Origin: Phoenix dactylifera | Lineage: Eukaryota > Streptophyta > Magnoliopsida > Arecales > Arecaceae | Assembly: GCF_009389715.1 (NCBI RefSeq) | Contig: NC_052407.1 | Span: 6,234,475-6,298,474 of the forward strand | Direction: 5' to 3' | DNA length: 64,000 nucleotides | Shown here: one piece after another, positions 46,233 through 59,498 of the stretch | Position numbering within the stretch: position 1 is the first letter of the stretch | Layout: each line of letters begins with the position of its first letter | Notes under the pieces: model-generated | Told to the model about the DNA's origin: nothing | Seen by the model: the letters and a program-made list of their open reading frames with translations, nothing else | The model's database searches: none | Translations under genes and position numbers: made by a program

Positions 46233-49200
46233 TTAAGATAATAGTGTTAGAGAACAATTGCGGTTTTGTTTTTGATCATTGATTTCTTCCTTCATACCAT
46301 TACCAGCAGTGGTGTTAGACTCATCCTTCCTGTAAATATGTACTTGTACTGCATTGCCACCTCGGACAAACTCAAACACGCATTTGTCACCTTCTTTCAA
46401 GTGATTACCTGTTGAGAAAGCATGCCACCCAGTTGCTAGGACTACGCGGCCATCTGCTCGCTCACGGATTTTAACCTGCCATGACTTCCCGCAGGGATCG
46501 TGAAGGATTGTCTGCTTCTTCATCTTCAGTTTATGCTCCCTCACAAGATAACTTGGAACTGTCTGAAATCCAAAATCATAGCATATGAACTTTTGGTAAT
46601 AGCAACAGCAGAAAGAAGCATCGAGGGGAGGAATTTTGTGTTTATATGCGCACATGCACCCAGAAAAGAGAAGAAGTAGGGGTGCAAATTGCAAATTTAA
46701 TTAATTCATCTGAAGCACAGACATGCTGATTAACAACATAATAAAATGTTAGCAACTAAACTGGAAGGGGCAAGACAAGTCAACTCAACATGTATATTAG
46801 TTTTAGCAGTCAAAGCAATAAAATGGAATTGATAGTAAATTCTCCAAGTTTTAAGACAATAATGATAATAAAAAAATCTAATTTGGTCAATCAAACATAT
46901 CCATCGCCTAAATACAATTGAAGAAAATTTGAAATCATCTGTACTCCATTTGTAAATTTCCATCACAATTCAGGCTAGGATTAAGTACAAAACATATATG
47001 AAGCATCTGTTTTCTGTCAATTAATTATAGGACAGTTTACAGCACAATAGCGCATTCTAGGACATTGGAGAACCAGCATTGAAAGAACAAACATGTTTGC
47101 ATTGTCCTATCTAGGATGTGGAGCCCTAAGAGCGGATGTAATTCAGATTGGTTACAAAACCATGAAGAATCAACACAGATCAAAAGAATTTGGTTCCATA
47201 CAATCAGACATGCATCCAAAAAAATTTGCTTTGATGTTCTAGAAGTCTTGATTTGTTAGCAGCAATTTTATAGTTAAATTATTTATAGAATCAATCCTAG
47301 TTGTAGCAAGTTGATGCCTATCTAGGAAGCACTATTTTGTGTTTGGAAGTCAATTAGAAGTGTGTAATTGGTCAAAGCCAACTTTGTCATCTTTGATTTG
47401 TTTAGTATGGGTTATTTAATAAACATATAACTTTCTTTATTATGGGTTGTTTAATAAACATATATCAAAACAAGATGTCTCAAAATTTAGTAATGGGCAC
47501 AAAATTTATTCCTTATTGATATTTTAGCTGGAATGAGATATTCTACAGCAATTCAAGTCAAGAGATTAGTTCTCCAAACCGATTTGCTTCTTCCTAGGTA
47601 TATCGCAGTTGAATTTTTGGATTCAAAAAAAAAAGGATGTGAGATGACAACCCCAGATAGACAGTTTAACTTTGTGAAACTTTAGAGACCTTCTGCTTTA
47701 TTTACAGAGTTGCATTTTTAATGTTTCATTGTTACTTTGAAGAAGAATTGAATCAGTAAAATAGAGTAATTTGTTATATGAAGAGATCAGCAACACCTCA
47801 TAACCACCGTGTTGTACAAGACACTCTACATCGACAAAATAGCATTATTAGTCAAACTTCTTGACAACAGATAAATGTATGCTATAGTGTTAGGCGAGAT
47901 CATAATATTTCCAATTAGAGGCCGTAGTCCACTTTAATGCAAGACATGCTGGAAAGAGAATTTAGTTGGAAAGATGGAAATGCATGGTTTCTCTTTTCCT
48001 CTTTGGTTGGGTAGCAAAATTCACAATGATGAGAAAATGTAAAACCAGATATTGTTCATTATAAATATTGCATATAATTTTGAGAATGATACAGACCATG
48101 AAGTGTGAACGAGACTTTCTCCAACAAGCAATGAAATTTGAATGCCCTGACTTGAAGGATCTTGTTATTTGGATAACATTTCTTTTGTCATCATCAGACA
48201 TAAGATTTCTATCCAATAGAAGACATCCACCTAGATCACAAGGAAATAAGCAAGTTATGATCCAGAACACAACAATATAGTAGTATTTCAAAAGAAGAAA
48301 ACTAACTCCAGTATCTATGATTTGCATTGATGTCTCTGTTTCAGGTGTTTTATAGTGGTGATCCTCTTAGGCAGATGGGCAATATATGACTCGGTGACAA
48401 CCAGTTACCTGAACATTTGGCTCGGGAGGAACACATATTTACACCACTAATATTTTTGGCTAGGGGAAGCTAGTGCAGCAATCTTCTAAAAGTCCAAGAA
48501 TAATTATTTTGAGAAGCCCAGCAGCAATGTTATGGCATTTATTTGCAGGAAGGAATTGTCTGAAAATACTACTATAAATACGATCTTATGTACATTTTTC
48601 AAATAATTTCAACAAAAGAAATTAGCAGCTAACGTCAAGTAATAAAATATGAACATCGGTACAAATAGCGAGGTCCAGGCCTACCATATCCATTTTGGAA
48701 TGTCAGACCCGAGACTCACCTCGAAACAATGTAAACTTTGGGCCAAGTGGATAGCTCACAAGAAGCTCAAGGATGCCATTATCATGGCTTAGGACTTAAC
48801 AACTTATTGATGTTTGCCGCATGCTAAGGACCAAATTTTCAGATTAAGCATCTTCTAAGCAGCTATTACACGTAAAAGGCCATGAAGCACAATTAACAAA
48901 TAAAAACTCATACATGATCACTCCATTGAATTTGCTGATACTTCTAAAAAATGATTTTGTCAGAAAAAGAAACATCGCAAGACAAATAACTTGTGAACAT
49001 GTGTGAACAAGAATCAACACTCTGAGAAATCCAGAGGATAAGTTCTCCAGGTGATATTGATTACAATATCCTTCATTTTAACTTGCCTTAGGATATCATT
49101 CACTAATTCTTGTACTTTTCCCTACTAGGAATTGTCACACCTCGAAAATTACTTTGCCAGCATAGATGCTCTCTACACTGTATTCTGTTTGAAATGAATA

Positions 49201-52200
49201 TTAAGAAAATCATTATTTCAAGTCTCGAAAAGATCCATCTATCAAATCTTTAAGTGATATACCAATCAAAATCAAGCTTCCACCTAAATAGTAAGAAGCT
49301 ATTGTGTTATTGTTTCCAAGCTTGGCCTGCTCTCCATGCACTTGAATTTTTTTCTAAAGGTCTAATGTACTCTTTTTTCTTTTGTGTTTGTGTGTGTAAG
49401 AGAGAAAAGGAGCGTAAATTCCACCTGCTCCATTTGAAAAAAATGAAGCTATGAAAAGGTGTAAACTTGTGAACTGTGTGCTTACGAATGCACTGTTATT
49501 AATCTAATTTTTCTCAAAACTAATAGTAAAGATCTTGTAAGCCTCCCGAAGTCCCAATTGCTTGACAAGGTGGGGAAAAATGGACAGGTTTAGTGATGTT
49601 AATGCTTAGAACCAACCAACCTTGTGGTACCAGTATTATAAGCTTCCCGGATCTTTTATATAGTGATGAAACAAAAGTGAAAACCTCACCTGAAGGCCAT
49701 ATCAATTGTTGAAATAAGCATCTTCAAATACCCAAATATTTACATAGATGAGGTTTATGAGAACACTGGGCAAAGTGGCATAAGCAGATGTTATGTGCAT
49801 CAGCTATTAAAATTACAGCAATAGCGCTTCATAACAAAATACATATCAAAGAACTTAGGTGTTCTAATAAATTACTCTGTGAAATGCAGTTGCACCTCAA
49901 CATAGCATTAAAGCTGATGACTGCATCATGATTGATAAGCCATGCAACTGATTATACTTACATTTATCTGCCTTGTTATTTTCCTGACATGTGCTAACTA
50001 ATTTATCAGCAATAACCCAAAAAAATGCATAACTAGCGCACCCCCATTATTCAAATAATGCAAGAAGGGATAGATTGATGTACCTACTACAAAGTAGGGA
50101 AAACCCAATCTCAGTGGATTCCCAAAAGAAGGCACTCATAAGCTGATAAACAGAAAACAGAGCAAGGAATTCTCCAAGGATTAAATTCACAACCAAAATC
50201 AAAATCAATCAGTAAGCCAATTTCTTTCTTTCACAGATCTGATCTCATTCATGATAATCAAGCAAGATTTTGATCTGTCTCATCTTACGTGTCCTGCTGT
50301 TTAACAGTTGAAGCTTCTACGCTGCGCATGTAGCATTTAGTCCCAGGCATGCAAGTATGATTAGATAAACCATCAACCACACCTCTATACATGGATATTA
50401 TAGAAAAAGGGCTCACTAAAGCCATCCATTGCGAATAAAAACAATAATTTAACATGATTGGATAACTAATATATTCAAAGCACCAAAATTAAAGCCACAA
50501 ATATGGAAGCATGTAAAGATGATACAAAGAACATATAGCAGCTTCAAGCAATAAATCCATCCCACCATCATGAGATGGCAATAACAAGATTGAGAAGTTT
50601 GTTACCAGGTTTTTCATCCACTTGTGAAGTAACTTCCTTTGCTCGGAAAATGTGAACATGTATTAGGCTGCCATTTTGAACAAACTCAAAGACACAAACA
50701 TCACCTTCTTGTAAGCAGTTTCCTTTGTAAAAATCAGACCACCCAGTTGCTAAGACCAATCGCCCACTCCTCCAAGATGCTATGCTTACAGGCCATGAAC
50801 TTCCCAGAGGATCTCTAAGGATCACTAACTGTTTTCCAGTAAGGCCGTATTCTCTGACCAATGCCATAGGAATTGTCTGGGAACAAAAGGCGCAGCATCT
50901 AACATACACAATCTCATGCTAAAGGTAACATAACTTCAAAAAAGATCAATAATAACAGGGGAGAAAAGATGGAAATAATATCTACTCAGATGCATGACAG
51001 TTATGAAATAAAAGCATCTATTTTGCATCAAATAGAATAACGTGAAGTTTTAAAATTCAATTTTGGTTGCAATAGAAGTATGTTGTCACAAAAATTGCGA
51101 TGAAAATAGAGAGTAGAAATATCTGCATGCATATACACATCTGAGAACTTATACATGAGAATGCATGAAGCCAGCAACATCAAAGATTGACAGCGTCAAT
51201 TGAAGTGGATATTGCTATGGTGAAGTGAAAGTGATCCATCAACCATGTCTTACTAAAACATAGCCAAATTTCATTAAAATTTTCAACGTGGAGTTAGCAG
51301 TGAAACAGAAAATCCAAAATTCCACAAAGATTGAAGCCTTCTTGTGCTTTTACTGTATCAAAAAAAAAGAAGCTAAAACTAAAGTAAAAAGGAAAAAAAC
51401 TTGAGTTTTGACATAAATTTTGTTCCTGTTGCTCCAGTCACAATATCAACCCCGGCTAACAAATCTAAACGGATTTATCCATTGTAGAGTGATGAAAAGA
51501 GCGAAAAATTTTGAGGAATGAAGCCCACAAACCATATAACTACTTCGAGACTTCCTGCAAGTAGCTATAAAATGCGGATGGATGAACTTCGTGGAGAATG
51601 CGGCCTCCAAAACACTCTCTCTTTCCACCTTAATCGACGGCCTTCTTGTTGCCTGGAAACTTCCACCTATCACTCATCACAACTGAAAGCAGTTAAAATT
51701 CACATTTTTTTCTTCTGAGAATGTAAGAATCGCACCTTTTTCTTTTGAGAAAGTAAAGAATCACCCGCTTTTTCTTTCGAGGAAGTTAAAAATCACACCT
51801 TTTTTTGTTTTCGGATTGTTAAAAATCTCATCTTTTTTTTTTTGAGAATGTTAAAAATCACACCTTTAGTGCAAAATTTTCACCAGGAAGCGAATCAAGT
51901 AACACTCACTGCTCGTTTTCCCGAAAATAAATTGCTTCCTTCTCTCCACAGTAGTCGTGGAAGGGCCGCTGCTCCGATTAGCAGGGAGGCACTGGACGAG
52001 TGTCTCGCTCGGATCCTTCTTGGGGGAAACCACCGCCTCCTTCTCGCACCCGTTCTTGCCGTAGATCTTGACGTCGAACCCGATGTCGCCGTCAAAGACG
52101 AAGACGAGGAAGTCGCCGACGGCAACGGCGTGGTCGACGACGAAGGCTTCCCAGCCGCGCTGGAAGAACCAGCCGTCGCCGTCGCTGCCTCCCACGGCGA

Positions 52201-52450
52201 CGTGCCAGAGCCCGCCGCGGGCGCTTCGGAGGACGGACTTGGAGCGAAGTTTTCCTCTCAAACGCTTCTTAAACGGTGTCGGAATCCGCTATAAAGTCAT
52301 TAACTTCATGAGATGTTTACAACAAAACAGAGCAATGGAGAACACACACACGCACACACACAGAGAGAGAAGGGGGGCTACCAGGTTCGTTTTGAAATCT
52401 CCCATCATGACCTTAAAGAACGAAGCTCGGTCTCTAAATGCCTTGCCCAT
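46233..52450 (-). CDS. REM-type transcription factor with three B3 domains, six exons
   Basis: Exons: 52450-52382, 52288-51884 (or ending 51910), 51652-51533 (start uncertain), 50876-50606, 48230-48097 and 46562-46233; about 442 aa. B3-1 (about residues 9-103) runs from SFFKVMMGDFKTNL through RIPTPFKKRLRGKL to GWEAFVVDHAVAVGDFLVF. B3-2 (about 183-277) has FIATCRKSRSSYM, TIPMALVREYGL, LVLATGWSDFYKGN and LQEGDVCVFEF. B3-3 (about 317-412) has FIACWRKSRSHFM, TVPSYLVREHKL, VVLATGWHAFSTGN and LKEGDKCVFEF. The layout matches plant REM (reproductive meristem) B3 proteins, which bind DNA in the nucleus; no target can be named. Each domain is cut by a phase-0 intron at the same place. The exon 2-exon 3 junction is the weak spot (see findings). 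The 3' end carries no extra domain. Confidence 0.88.
48231..50605 (-). other. Intron 4 of the B3 gene (2.4 kb)
   Basis: Separates the B3-2 and B3-3 exon pairs. AT-rich, no coding signal, and no clear transposon ends noticed. Confidence 0.65.
51690..51870. repeat. Minisatellite, unit about 32-35 bp, in B3-gene intron 2
   Basis: Five to six diverged units of the form TTTTGAGAATGTTAAAAATC followed by ACACCTTTTT occur head to tail. The unit nearest exon 3 overlaps its candidate polypyrimidine tract and acceptor on the minus strand, so the repeat may affect splicing. Confidence 0.8.
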
Positions 52451-53439
52451 ATTGGGAGGACGGGGGGAGAGAGAAAGCAGGAAGGAAATGGAGTAGTTTT
52501 TTGCCTTCGTCTTGGAAGAAAGGTGAGTCCAAGGCCCCTACTTTCTCCTCTCTCCCTCTTCTCCGCTTCTCTTCGGTTCTCTCAGTTCCAAGAGTGCTAG
52601 TGCTGAGTTCTGTATGATTTGATGGGAATGAGATTGGTTAGATGGACGGATGTGGCGGCTACATGGAGAGCGAGAGGAGAACAGCGTGCATTGTTGTGCT
52701 TGGACGGAGTGCTGAGTGTTGGTGAGATGGTGACGGGATGAGTAGGGAGTGGCGCCTCCATTTTGATCAGCGTGAAAGCTGGTCGAGACAAAGCACTCCA
52801 GAATTGGGACGAGAAGTCTGTCTGCCTCTCTCTCTCTCTCTCAATTCATCTTTTTCTCTGTCGTCGTCTGTGACACCTCACATTATCCTTCTGGTGGAGA
52901 GGAGCCAGGAGGATCAATGGTGATTAAATATTTTTTTATAAATAATCTTCTAAATATCAAATTTTACACAGATATTTTCTCAAAATTAATATTTATATAT
53001 ATACATTTGTAAAACAATTATTTTGCCATTCTATTATTTTTTATTCTTATTTTTACAAAGATACCCATCCAATTTAATACCGTTAAAACAAATTAATAGT
53101 TTTAAATTAAAATAATTAAAATATCTTTAATGAATAGATGGTTACGGTGGAGACCAGAAAGTAATTTTAAAATTTTATTTTATTTTTAATTAAAATAAAT
53201 TAGTTTTATTAATGGCGTTAGAAAAAGCGTTTTATTATGGATATTTGTGAAAAATAATATTTTATAAGGGTACAAAAATAATATAGATTTGAAGAGAATA
53301 TTTGTTCAAATTTAAATTTGTAGGAGGATATTCATTAAAAAAAATTCTATTTTAAATAAATAGGATGATTTTATGATCATGCATGATTAAACAAATTATT
53401 TTAAATGGAGAGGAGGATTTTTCAGAAGGTGATCGAGGT

Positions 53440-53442
<3 letters not shown>

Positions 53443-53481
<39 letters not shown>
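53443..53481. repeat. (TA)n microsatellite, 39 bp
   Basis: Uninterrupted AT run about 1 kb upstream of the B3 gene start. Confidence 0.95.
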
Positions 53482-53485
<4 letters not shown>

Positions 53486-53822
53486 CTTTGTGGGTGCTCA
53501 CGAAATGGCAGTGTCTAAACTTAATTCGAAGGGACACCCTGAGCAGCCACCTAATGGCTTGGAGTTTTCCATAGTTCTCCGACATACGAACCTAGAGTCC
53601 ACCACGTGAGATCCATGTACGTTTTTAAAACAGCCATATTTTATAAAAAAAAGAATAATAAAAATATTTTATTTATAATCTTATTTTAATGCATAGATCT
53701 TTTTGTACCTAGTTAAAGAGTTATCTTCGTGTTCGCAGTCTCGAGCCTATGCGCCTGGAAAAGTGAAGCCGAAATCGGGCATTCCATTGTATGCCAGTAA
53801 TTCATAAAGTATTCTCATGAGA

Positions 53823-54385
53823 TTTTCCTTTGGTTGGCAAAAAAAATATTAATTTTAGTATATTTGATTGATTATAAAAATATGGCACGTTCCAGGTTAT
53901 ATTTAGTTAAATATTTAATTTTAAAAAATATATTAAATATTTATTATATTCTTAATAAAAAAAAGACATTACTCATAAATTTTTGTGGCTTAAAGCTACT
54001 TTTAGAAAAAAGAACCCTAATTTTCAGTAGCTTTTCTATATATTTTTCTTTTCCGTAAAATATAAAAATTTTATTTCTTACTTTTTATTGAAAAAATTAT
54101 ATGAAATACCTATTATACTTTTAATAAAGAGAAAAACCTTATCAATAAATTTTGATGGCTTAAGGATATTTTTGAAAAAAAAATTCCAATTCTCAACTGA
54201 TGGAAAAGTGGCTTTTCCATGTCTCCAATGAATTTTTCTTTTTTCTTAAATATATAAATTTTATTTTTATAGAAATGCAACTTTCCTATTTTCTTTCTTT
54301 GAAACCTTCAACTAAATAAGAGGTATTTTTTTGTTTTTTCATGGACCACACTTTTTCTTCTTTTTTTCGCGAACCAAACAAGTCC
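53823..54385 (+). mobile_element. AT-rich MITE, copy 2 (inverted relative to copy 1)
   Basis: Right end TTCGCGAACCAAACAAGTCC is clear; the left end (TTTCCTTTGGTTGGCAAAA) is degraded. Shares GAAATACCTATTATACTTTT, GATGGCTTAAGGATATTTTT and the GGACCACACTTTTTCTTC block with the reverse complement of copy 1. Confidence 0.72.
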
Positions 54386-55371
54386 TAAAAGTTCTGTTTA
54401 TCGTACACATATAGAAAGCACATATACCAAAGATAGCGTATCGTCCTCGTATCTTATATATATTGGATAAATATCCGATATGACAAGTAAATATCTATAA
54501 TATTTTAATATTTATTTGTGGATGAATATATTTGGCTTAGGATATTTCTTACTTAAATATTGGGTCATGAAACTCAGGTCAAGAGGGTTTTGGACCCGGA
54601 TTTGCATCCATCTGGTCCAGTAACTTAAAAAAGCCACCAAAATAACTTGATTATCTTTCTTTCCAATACCATAATCTAAGAAGAGAGCCAAACCTTTTGT
54701 CTCATGATGCTAACGAGAGACAGCATTTGTGATTCAGACTCGCCAATCTGCATGAACTGGTATTTGAATAATTAACTTGTATATGGACTAATTAAGACCA
54801 ACCGAATTATAAATAGGTTATGTATGGGATTGGCCCTTAATTTCGATCCTGTGGCCCATCATGGAATGGAACAAACTTTTTAAATGTTGATTCAAATGTT
54901 AAGAAAGTCCACATAGTTAATGTTTTTTTAAAAAATGTAAATAATATTGCAAAAAAGGCACATGAAACATAGTGCCTAAGACTTGCCATGTTTGCTGCTC
55001 CACTTTAATTTTTTCTTGTTATTTTTTTTAGATACTCCCCCTAGTGATCATAATTATTTTATTTAATGAGACATACAATTGACAAGTCAAGTTGTAATGA
55101 TTATAAAATATATTTGACACTTTTTTTTTAATTTGATTATAAATGGATAGGATATAGGTGAAGAAGAATTTTTAATCTCAACTAAATTAGATCAAACCTG
55201 AACCCAGTCCAACCGGACCCATTGCTCAGATCAGCCATAGCTCAAAGTCCAAATTTTTACGATCAAACATGTGACGGATGGCCTACGAAATCAACGGCGT
55301 ATGTTTCTCAGTCAATTTTTGGCACGTTTCATACGGTGTCACGCTTTTTACGGCCACCGCGTCCTCCCCTG

Positions 55372-55390
55372 AACCCTAAACCCTAAACCC
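55372..55390. promoter_or_regulatory. Telo-box repeat (AACCCTAAACCCTAAACCC)
   Basis: Two to three tandem CCCTAAA units lie 50-70 bp before the NOXY2-like ATG. Telo-boxes near transcription starts are known in plant genes active in dividing cells, often those for the translation machinery. This is too short for an interstitial telomere. Confidence 0.6.
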
Positions 55391-55441
55391 TTGGAGCCAT
55401 CGTCGACGGAGACTTCGTCTCTCTCTCTCTCTCCACCCGAA

Positions 55442-55827
55442 ATGGCTTGGCGCGGGTCGATCTCCAGATCGCTGCTCGCCACCGCGCGTTCGTCCTCGTC
55501 CACCCTCCGATCGCCGGCGGCGGCCCCCCGCCTCCGCCCTCCGCCGCTCGCCGGCCCTCGCGTCCAGCGCCGCCGTCTCTCCTGCGCCCCTCCCAGGTGA
55601 AACCCCAGTTCTAAATCTGTCTGTTTTCTCTTTCTTTCCTATAATTTTCGATTGCTGAAGTGGTTTTCTCCGGTAGGACTTTGGGAGAGCTGGCGTGCGC
55701 CCAGTCTCTCCTCCCGCTCCACAGCGTGGTCGCCGTGCCTTGCCTCACCTCGCATCTTTCCGTCAGCGCGAGAGCGTGCTGTGAGCTCTCTCAGGGTACC
55801 TTTCGTCGCACTTGTCAAGATCGCTAG
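55442..55827 (+). CDS. NOXY2: NONRESPONDING TO OXYLIPINS 2-like mitochondrial protein
   Basis: Exons 55442-55596 and 55677-55827 join through a GT-AG intron of 80 bp to 101 aa plus stop. The N-terminus MAWRGSISRSLLATARSSSS is Arg/Ser/Ala-rich without acidic residues, a mitochondrial presequence, followed by Pro/Arg-rich sequence. The second exon gives TLGELACAQSLLPLHSVVA, LTSHLSVSARACCELSQG and the end TFRRTCQDR, which matches what I recall of plant NOXY2-like proteins. Arabidopsis NOXY2 was found in a screen for insensitivity to the oxylipin 9-HOT; its biochemical function is not known to me. A possible donor (GGTACC) at 55797 overlaps the coding end, so other transcripts may splice to a downstream terminal exon. 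The leader carries a telo-box and a CT run. Confidence 0.85.
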
Positions 55828-58800
55828 TTATGTCCTTCTTTGTGAGTCTTGTTATTAGTCTAGTCTTGCTTTTCTGGGATGTGAATCGCACGATAGAAAG
55901 GAACAAAAAAAATGCTATATTTTTTATGTTGTTTTGAATCTATAAGTCTGATATGAGGGGATCTTGAATTATATGATTAGGGTTTTGTAGTTTCCTATGT
56001 TTATTGTTTTCGGGATTGAGATTTGATAGGGAAAAATGGAAAAGATGGTTGATGCAAGAGACAGGCTGGCATTCGGTGGGAAGCTTTGACTTCTAACTTG
56101 ATGTAGGTTTCCTCTTTCTTAATTGCTCTTCCTGCAGTAAATGGCTAGGAAAGTTTAAATTCAGGGAGAAAACCTGGAAATTTGAATAATTTGAAGGGAA
56201 CAAAGAAAAAGAAAACACAGTCCTGTTCTGTGGGTTACATGCGACTGATATATCTTGTTTCTATCTTTTACGTTATCAGTAATTCAGTATTGATCTTAAT
56301 GCAGCTTTTAAGTTTTTGACATTTTTAAAGTATTATATATATGCTTTATTTTACATTTTGGGCTTTGAATTCGATGCAGTTGGTTCACAGATAAATCAGC
56401 ATATTTTTACATGTACTTATGGATCCATTCTCATCTTTTTCTCATTCTTGTATTAACTTGCAGTCGGTACTTGACTTTGATATTTTCCCTTTCTTTGCAA
56501 TATTTTAAATGACTATTAGGATGAACTAAGCAACTGAAGTACTTGGGAGACCATTTGAGGTATTGTTTATTGACTGACAATGGGATGTTAGATAGTATGT
56601 AATGGGATTTGCAGAGACATTCTTTACTGCTATCCTTTATTGATCCTTGTTATATGTTTCTGGGATGGCGTATATTAGAAAGTTATGACCAGTCTACTCT
56701 TTTTTCAATTTTTTTGTTTCACTTGAATTGATTTTTGGTTGATTTGAGTTAATTGGGATTGAGATTTGATAGGGAGGAATGGGAAAGAGGGGTGATGCGA
56801 GAGAGAGGACAAGATTCAGTGAAAACAGGGGGATGGTGATGTTTCAACCACTGTAGGTTTTCCCTTTCCTAATTTTTATGCCAAAGTTAAACAAATATAT
56901 TAGGTATAAAAAAAAGAGTGGGACGGGGGAAAGAAAATTGAACAAATGAATAAAATGGAACTCTTTGGTAGAGATGATGTTATTGATATTGTATCTTGCT
57001 TTTGATATTGTACTAAATTGGTAGCTCATGCTAGTTTAGAATGGATTTTTTGATTTGGTTAAGAGGTTTCTGTGCATATCTTTGGTTCTTGCCAATTGAA
57101 AAATGTGCAATTCGGAGCATGATGTAAAGGACTTGGATATTAATGCAGTAGAGTAATAATGTAGCACATGAATATTTTCTTTTTTCTTTTCCTTTATTTT
57201 CCTGAGCTGCCTTGTGGAAGATGCTGTAATAGAACATATGCTTCTGTTTTTCAGATCTTCAAAAAATTATGTTTCAGAAATGTTATTTTTTATCTTTTTC
57301 TTCAGATATGAATGTGGAGTGGTGAGCTTTCTTGCATTCAAATTGATCTTTCCCTTATCCATGCTCCCACCTGGACCTTTTGTTACATTCCCCAATCTGA
57401 GTTTTATGCTTTGAAAATATGAAACTCTACATAGCATTTCGTCATGAGTTTTAGCAAAACATTGAAGAGCCTGTTTATTCATTTGATGAAGTCGATATTG
57501 TATGGCTATTGTTGGTTTGAACTTTAATAATTTGACATTTAATGGTGAGGACCGTCAATTTCAACAAACATTTGGCTGATTTCCATGACTTTTTGCGGGA
57601 AGGCAGAAGAAACATCCATATCATTAAATAAAAGAAACACCCTTGGTTCCTATTCTGTCAGGTTCCTTTTCTAAAGCTGATGTGCAACTTAACTTGAATG
57701 AGCCAATTGCCTTGTTTCATTATCATGTAGTACTTATTATGAAGAACCAAGTAGCAGTGTTTCAAGATGTTGCTTTATGTTTTCTTACGGCTATGGTGCT
57801 AATTGGTTAGACTGATATTGCTATATGCTTTTTTTTTTCAAAAAAAAAAGATGGAAAATTATGGGCAATGAGATTCTACACTTTTTTTGGAACTTTAATG
57901 CAGTGTCTGGTGCAAGTTTGACTGGAATTGTAATCAATGTTGATGCCTAGGATGCCTTGTTCTGTTGTTGTTGCTATTGTTTAATCTATTATTGTTCTGA
58001 TCATGGAGAGAGAACAGGGCATCTAAAAACGAAATGGTGCCTAATGGATAATGTTGGGTGTCTTTTGTGGTAGAGGGTTCAGGAAAATATGTGCATTGTG
58101 GCTGTTTTGATACTATTGATCCTGTTATCTAATAAATCTGGATTTGAGAATATTTGAAGTTTATGTGTTGCCCACTCGTGGATATAAAGTGGAGCAGGAT
58201 CTAGACATGCAATAGGCATACGAAATGAACTTTTAAGGAGGGACTGTCAAGGAAAGTGGCAAGGTTTTAGAATGCCAATGCCAGATAGTTCATTTACAGC
58301 TAACATGTGTTTCTATGCTTCAGTCATATGCAAATTATTTGTTCATTTAGTAATAAATTTTGTCAAATCAAAACAAAGATTTGTGACATAAAATCTGTTA
58401 GGCAAATAGTTAATCTGTATAGTTAACTGGTAGCTTTTCACTCTTTGGCACCTCAAGAAAAGAATATTTAACATTATGGAGGAGAGTTGGCTAATTGAAA
58501 GAAATGTTGCTAATTTGGTGGAATGAGTGCATCTTTGTGATTTCTTGCTGATGTATTTTTTGTTCTTTCTTGGTAGCTTGGGGTTTGAACATGGTTTCTC
58601 TAAAATCATTTGAGATGCAGAGGGGTTACTGAGGCTCCAAGTTTGTTATGGGCAATCGGCATGTGTTCTGGATGAAGGGTTATTAGTAGGCTCTTCGACT
58701 TCCAGCATCTTTCCATTTATAATGAGTAGTATGGAGGTAGAAATGATTGTACAGTAGTCTGCACTTCCCCTTAAAAAGTGCATTTTTGTTGTCCCTTTCT

Positions 58801-59498
58801 CGCCTTTTTGTGTATTCTATGATGTCTTTTGCATTATTGAAAACTTTGCATTTCTAAGAAACTTGAAAGGTATTATACTTTGTAACTTTATGGGACTATT
58901 GCTGGTTTATAACTAAATTTTGGGGTTTAGGGTGATCTTCTTGTTTTGAGATTGTTAAGCCTTGAAATGTATTTCAATTGAAGGTGACACTAATAATTGT
59001 AGTTTTAGGCTCACATTTCCTTCGTTTATTTAGTTTCTGAATGTAATAACAGTGTCATAACTGCATATCATGTGATAAATTTCTATCAAATGTCAACCAT
59101 GAAACCTTACACATGAATTTGGTAGCTATACTCGCACCATCACAATTCTCTTTGAGTTTTCTATGCTTTGGTGTCAGTTTCATTTTTATTTATACTTATT
59201 TGTGTTACATGGACTCGGTTTGTCTGGCCGGTGCGGGCGTCTAAAGGATCTGATCCTTAAAATATCAAAGAATCTTTTCTTGCAGAAAGCCGTTTTGAAG
59301 TGTCACGCTAATGCCCGTGTTGAAGTGTCTGAAGACTAGGTGTTACCATATTGAATATGAATAATAAGTAATAACAGCATGACACTTCGAGTTCGATATG
59401 AGCAAACCATTATTATCATTTTTTTCATAACGTGAGATCTTATGTTGAGATAGTAATATGAAACAGAGATCATTTTGGATTTGATCTTGTGTCAGGGG

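Larger units (their letters stand above)
52451..55371. other. Intergenic region between divergent B3 and NOXY2-like genes
   Basis: About 3 kb containing the B3 promoter (52451-52900, with a CT run at 52827-52843), the TA microsatellite, the MITE copy at 53823-54385 and AT-rich DNA up to the NOXY2-like promoter. Confidence 0.6.
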
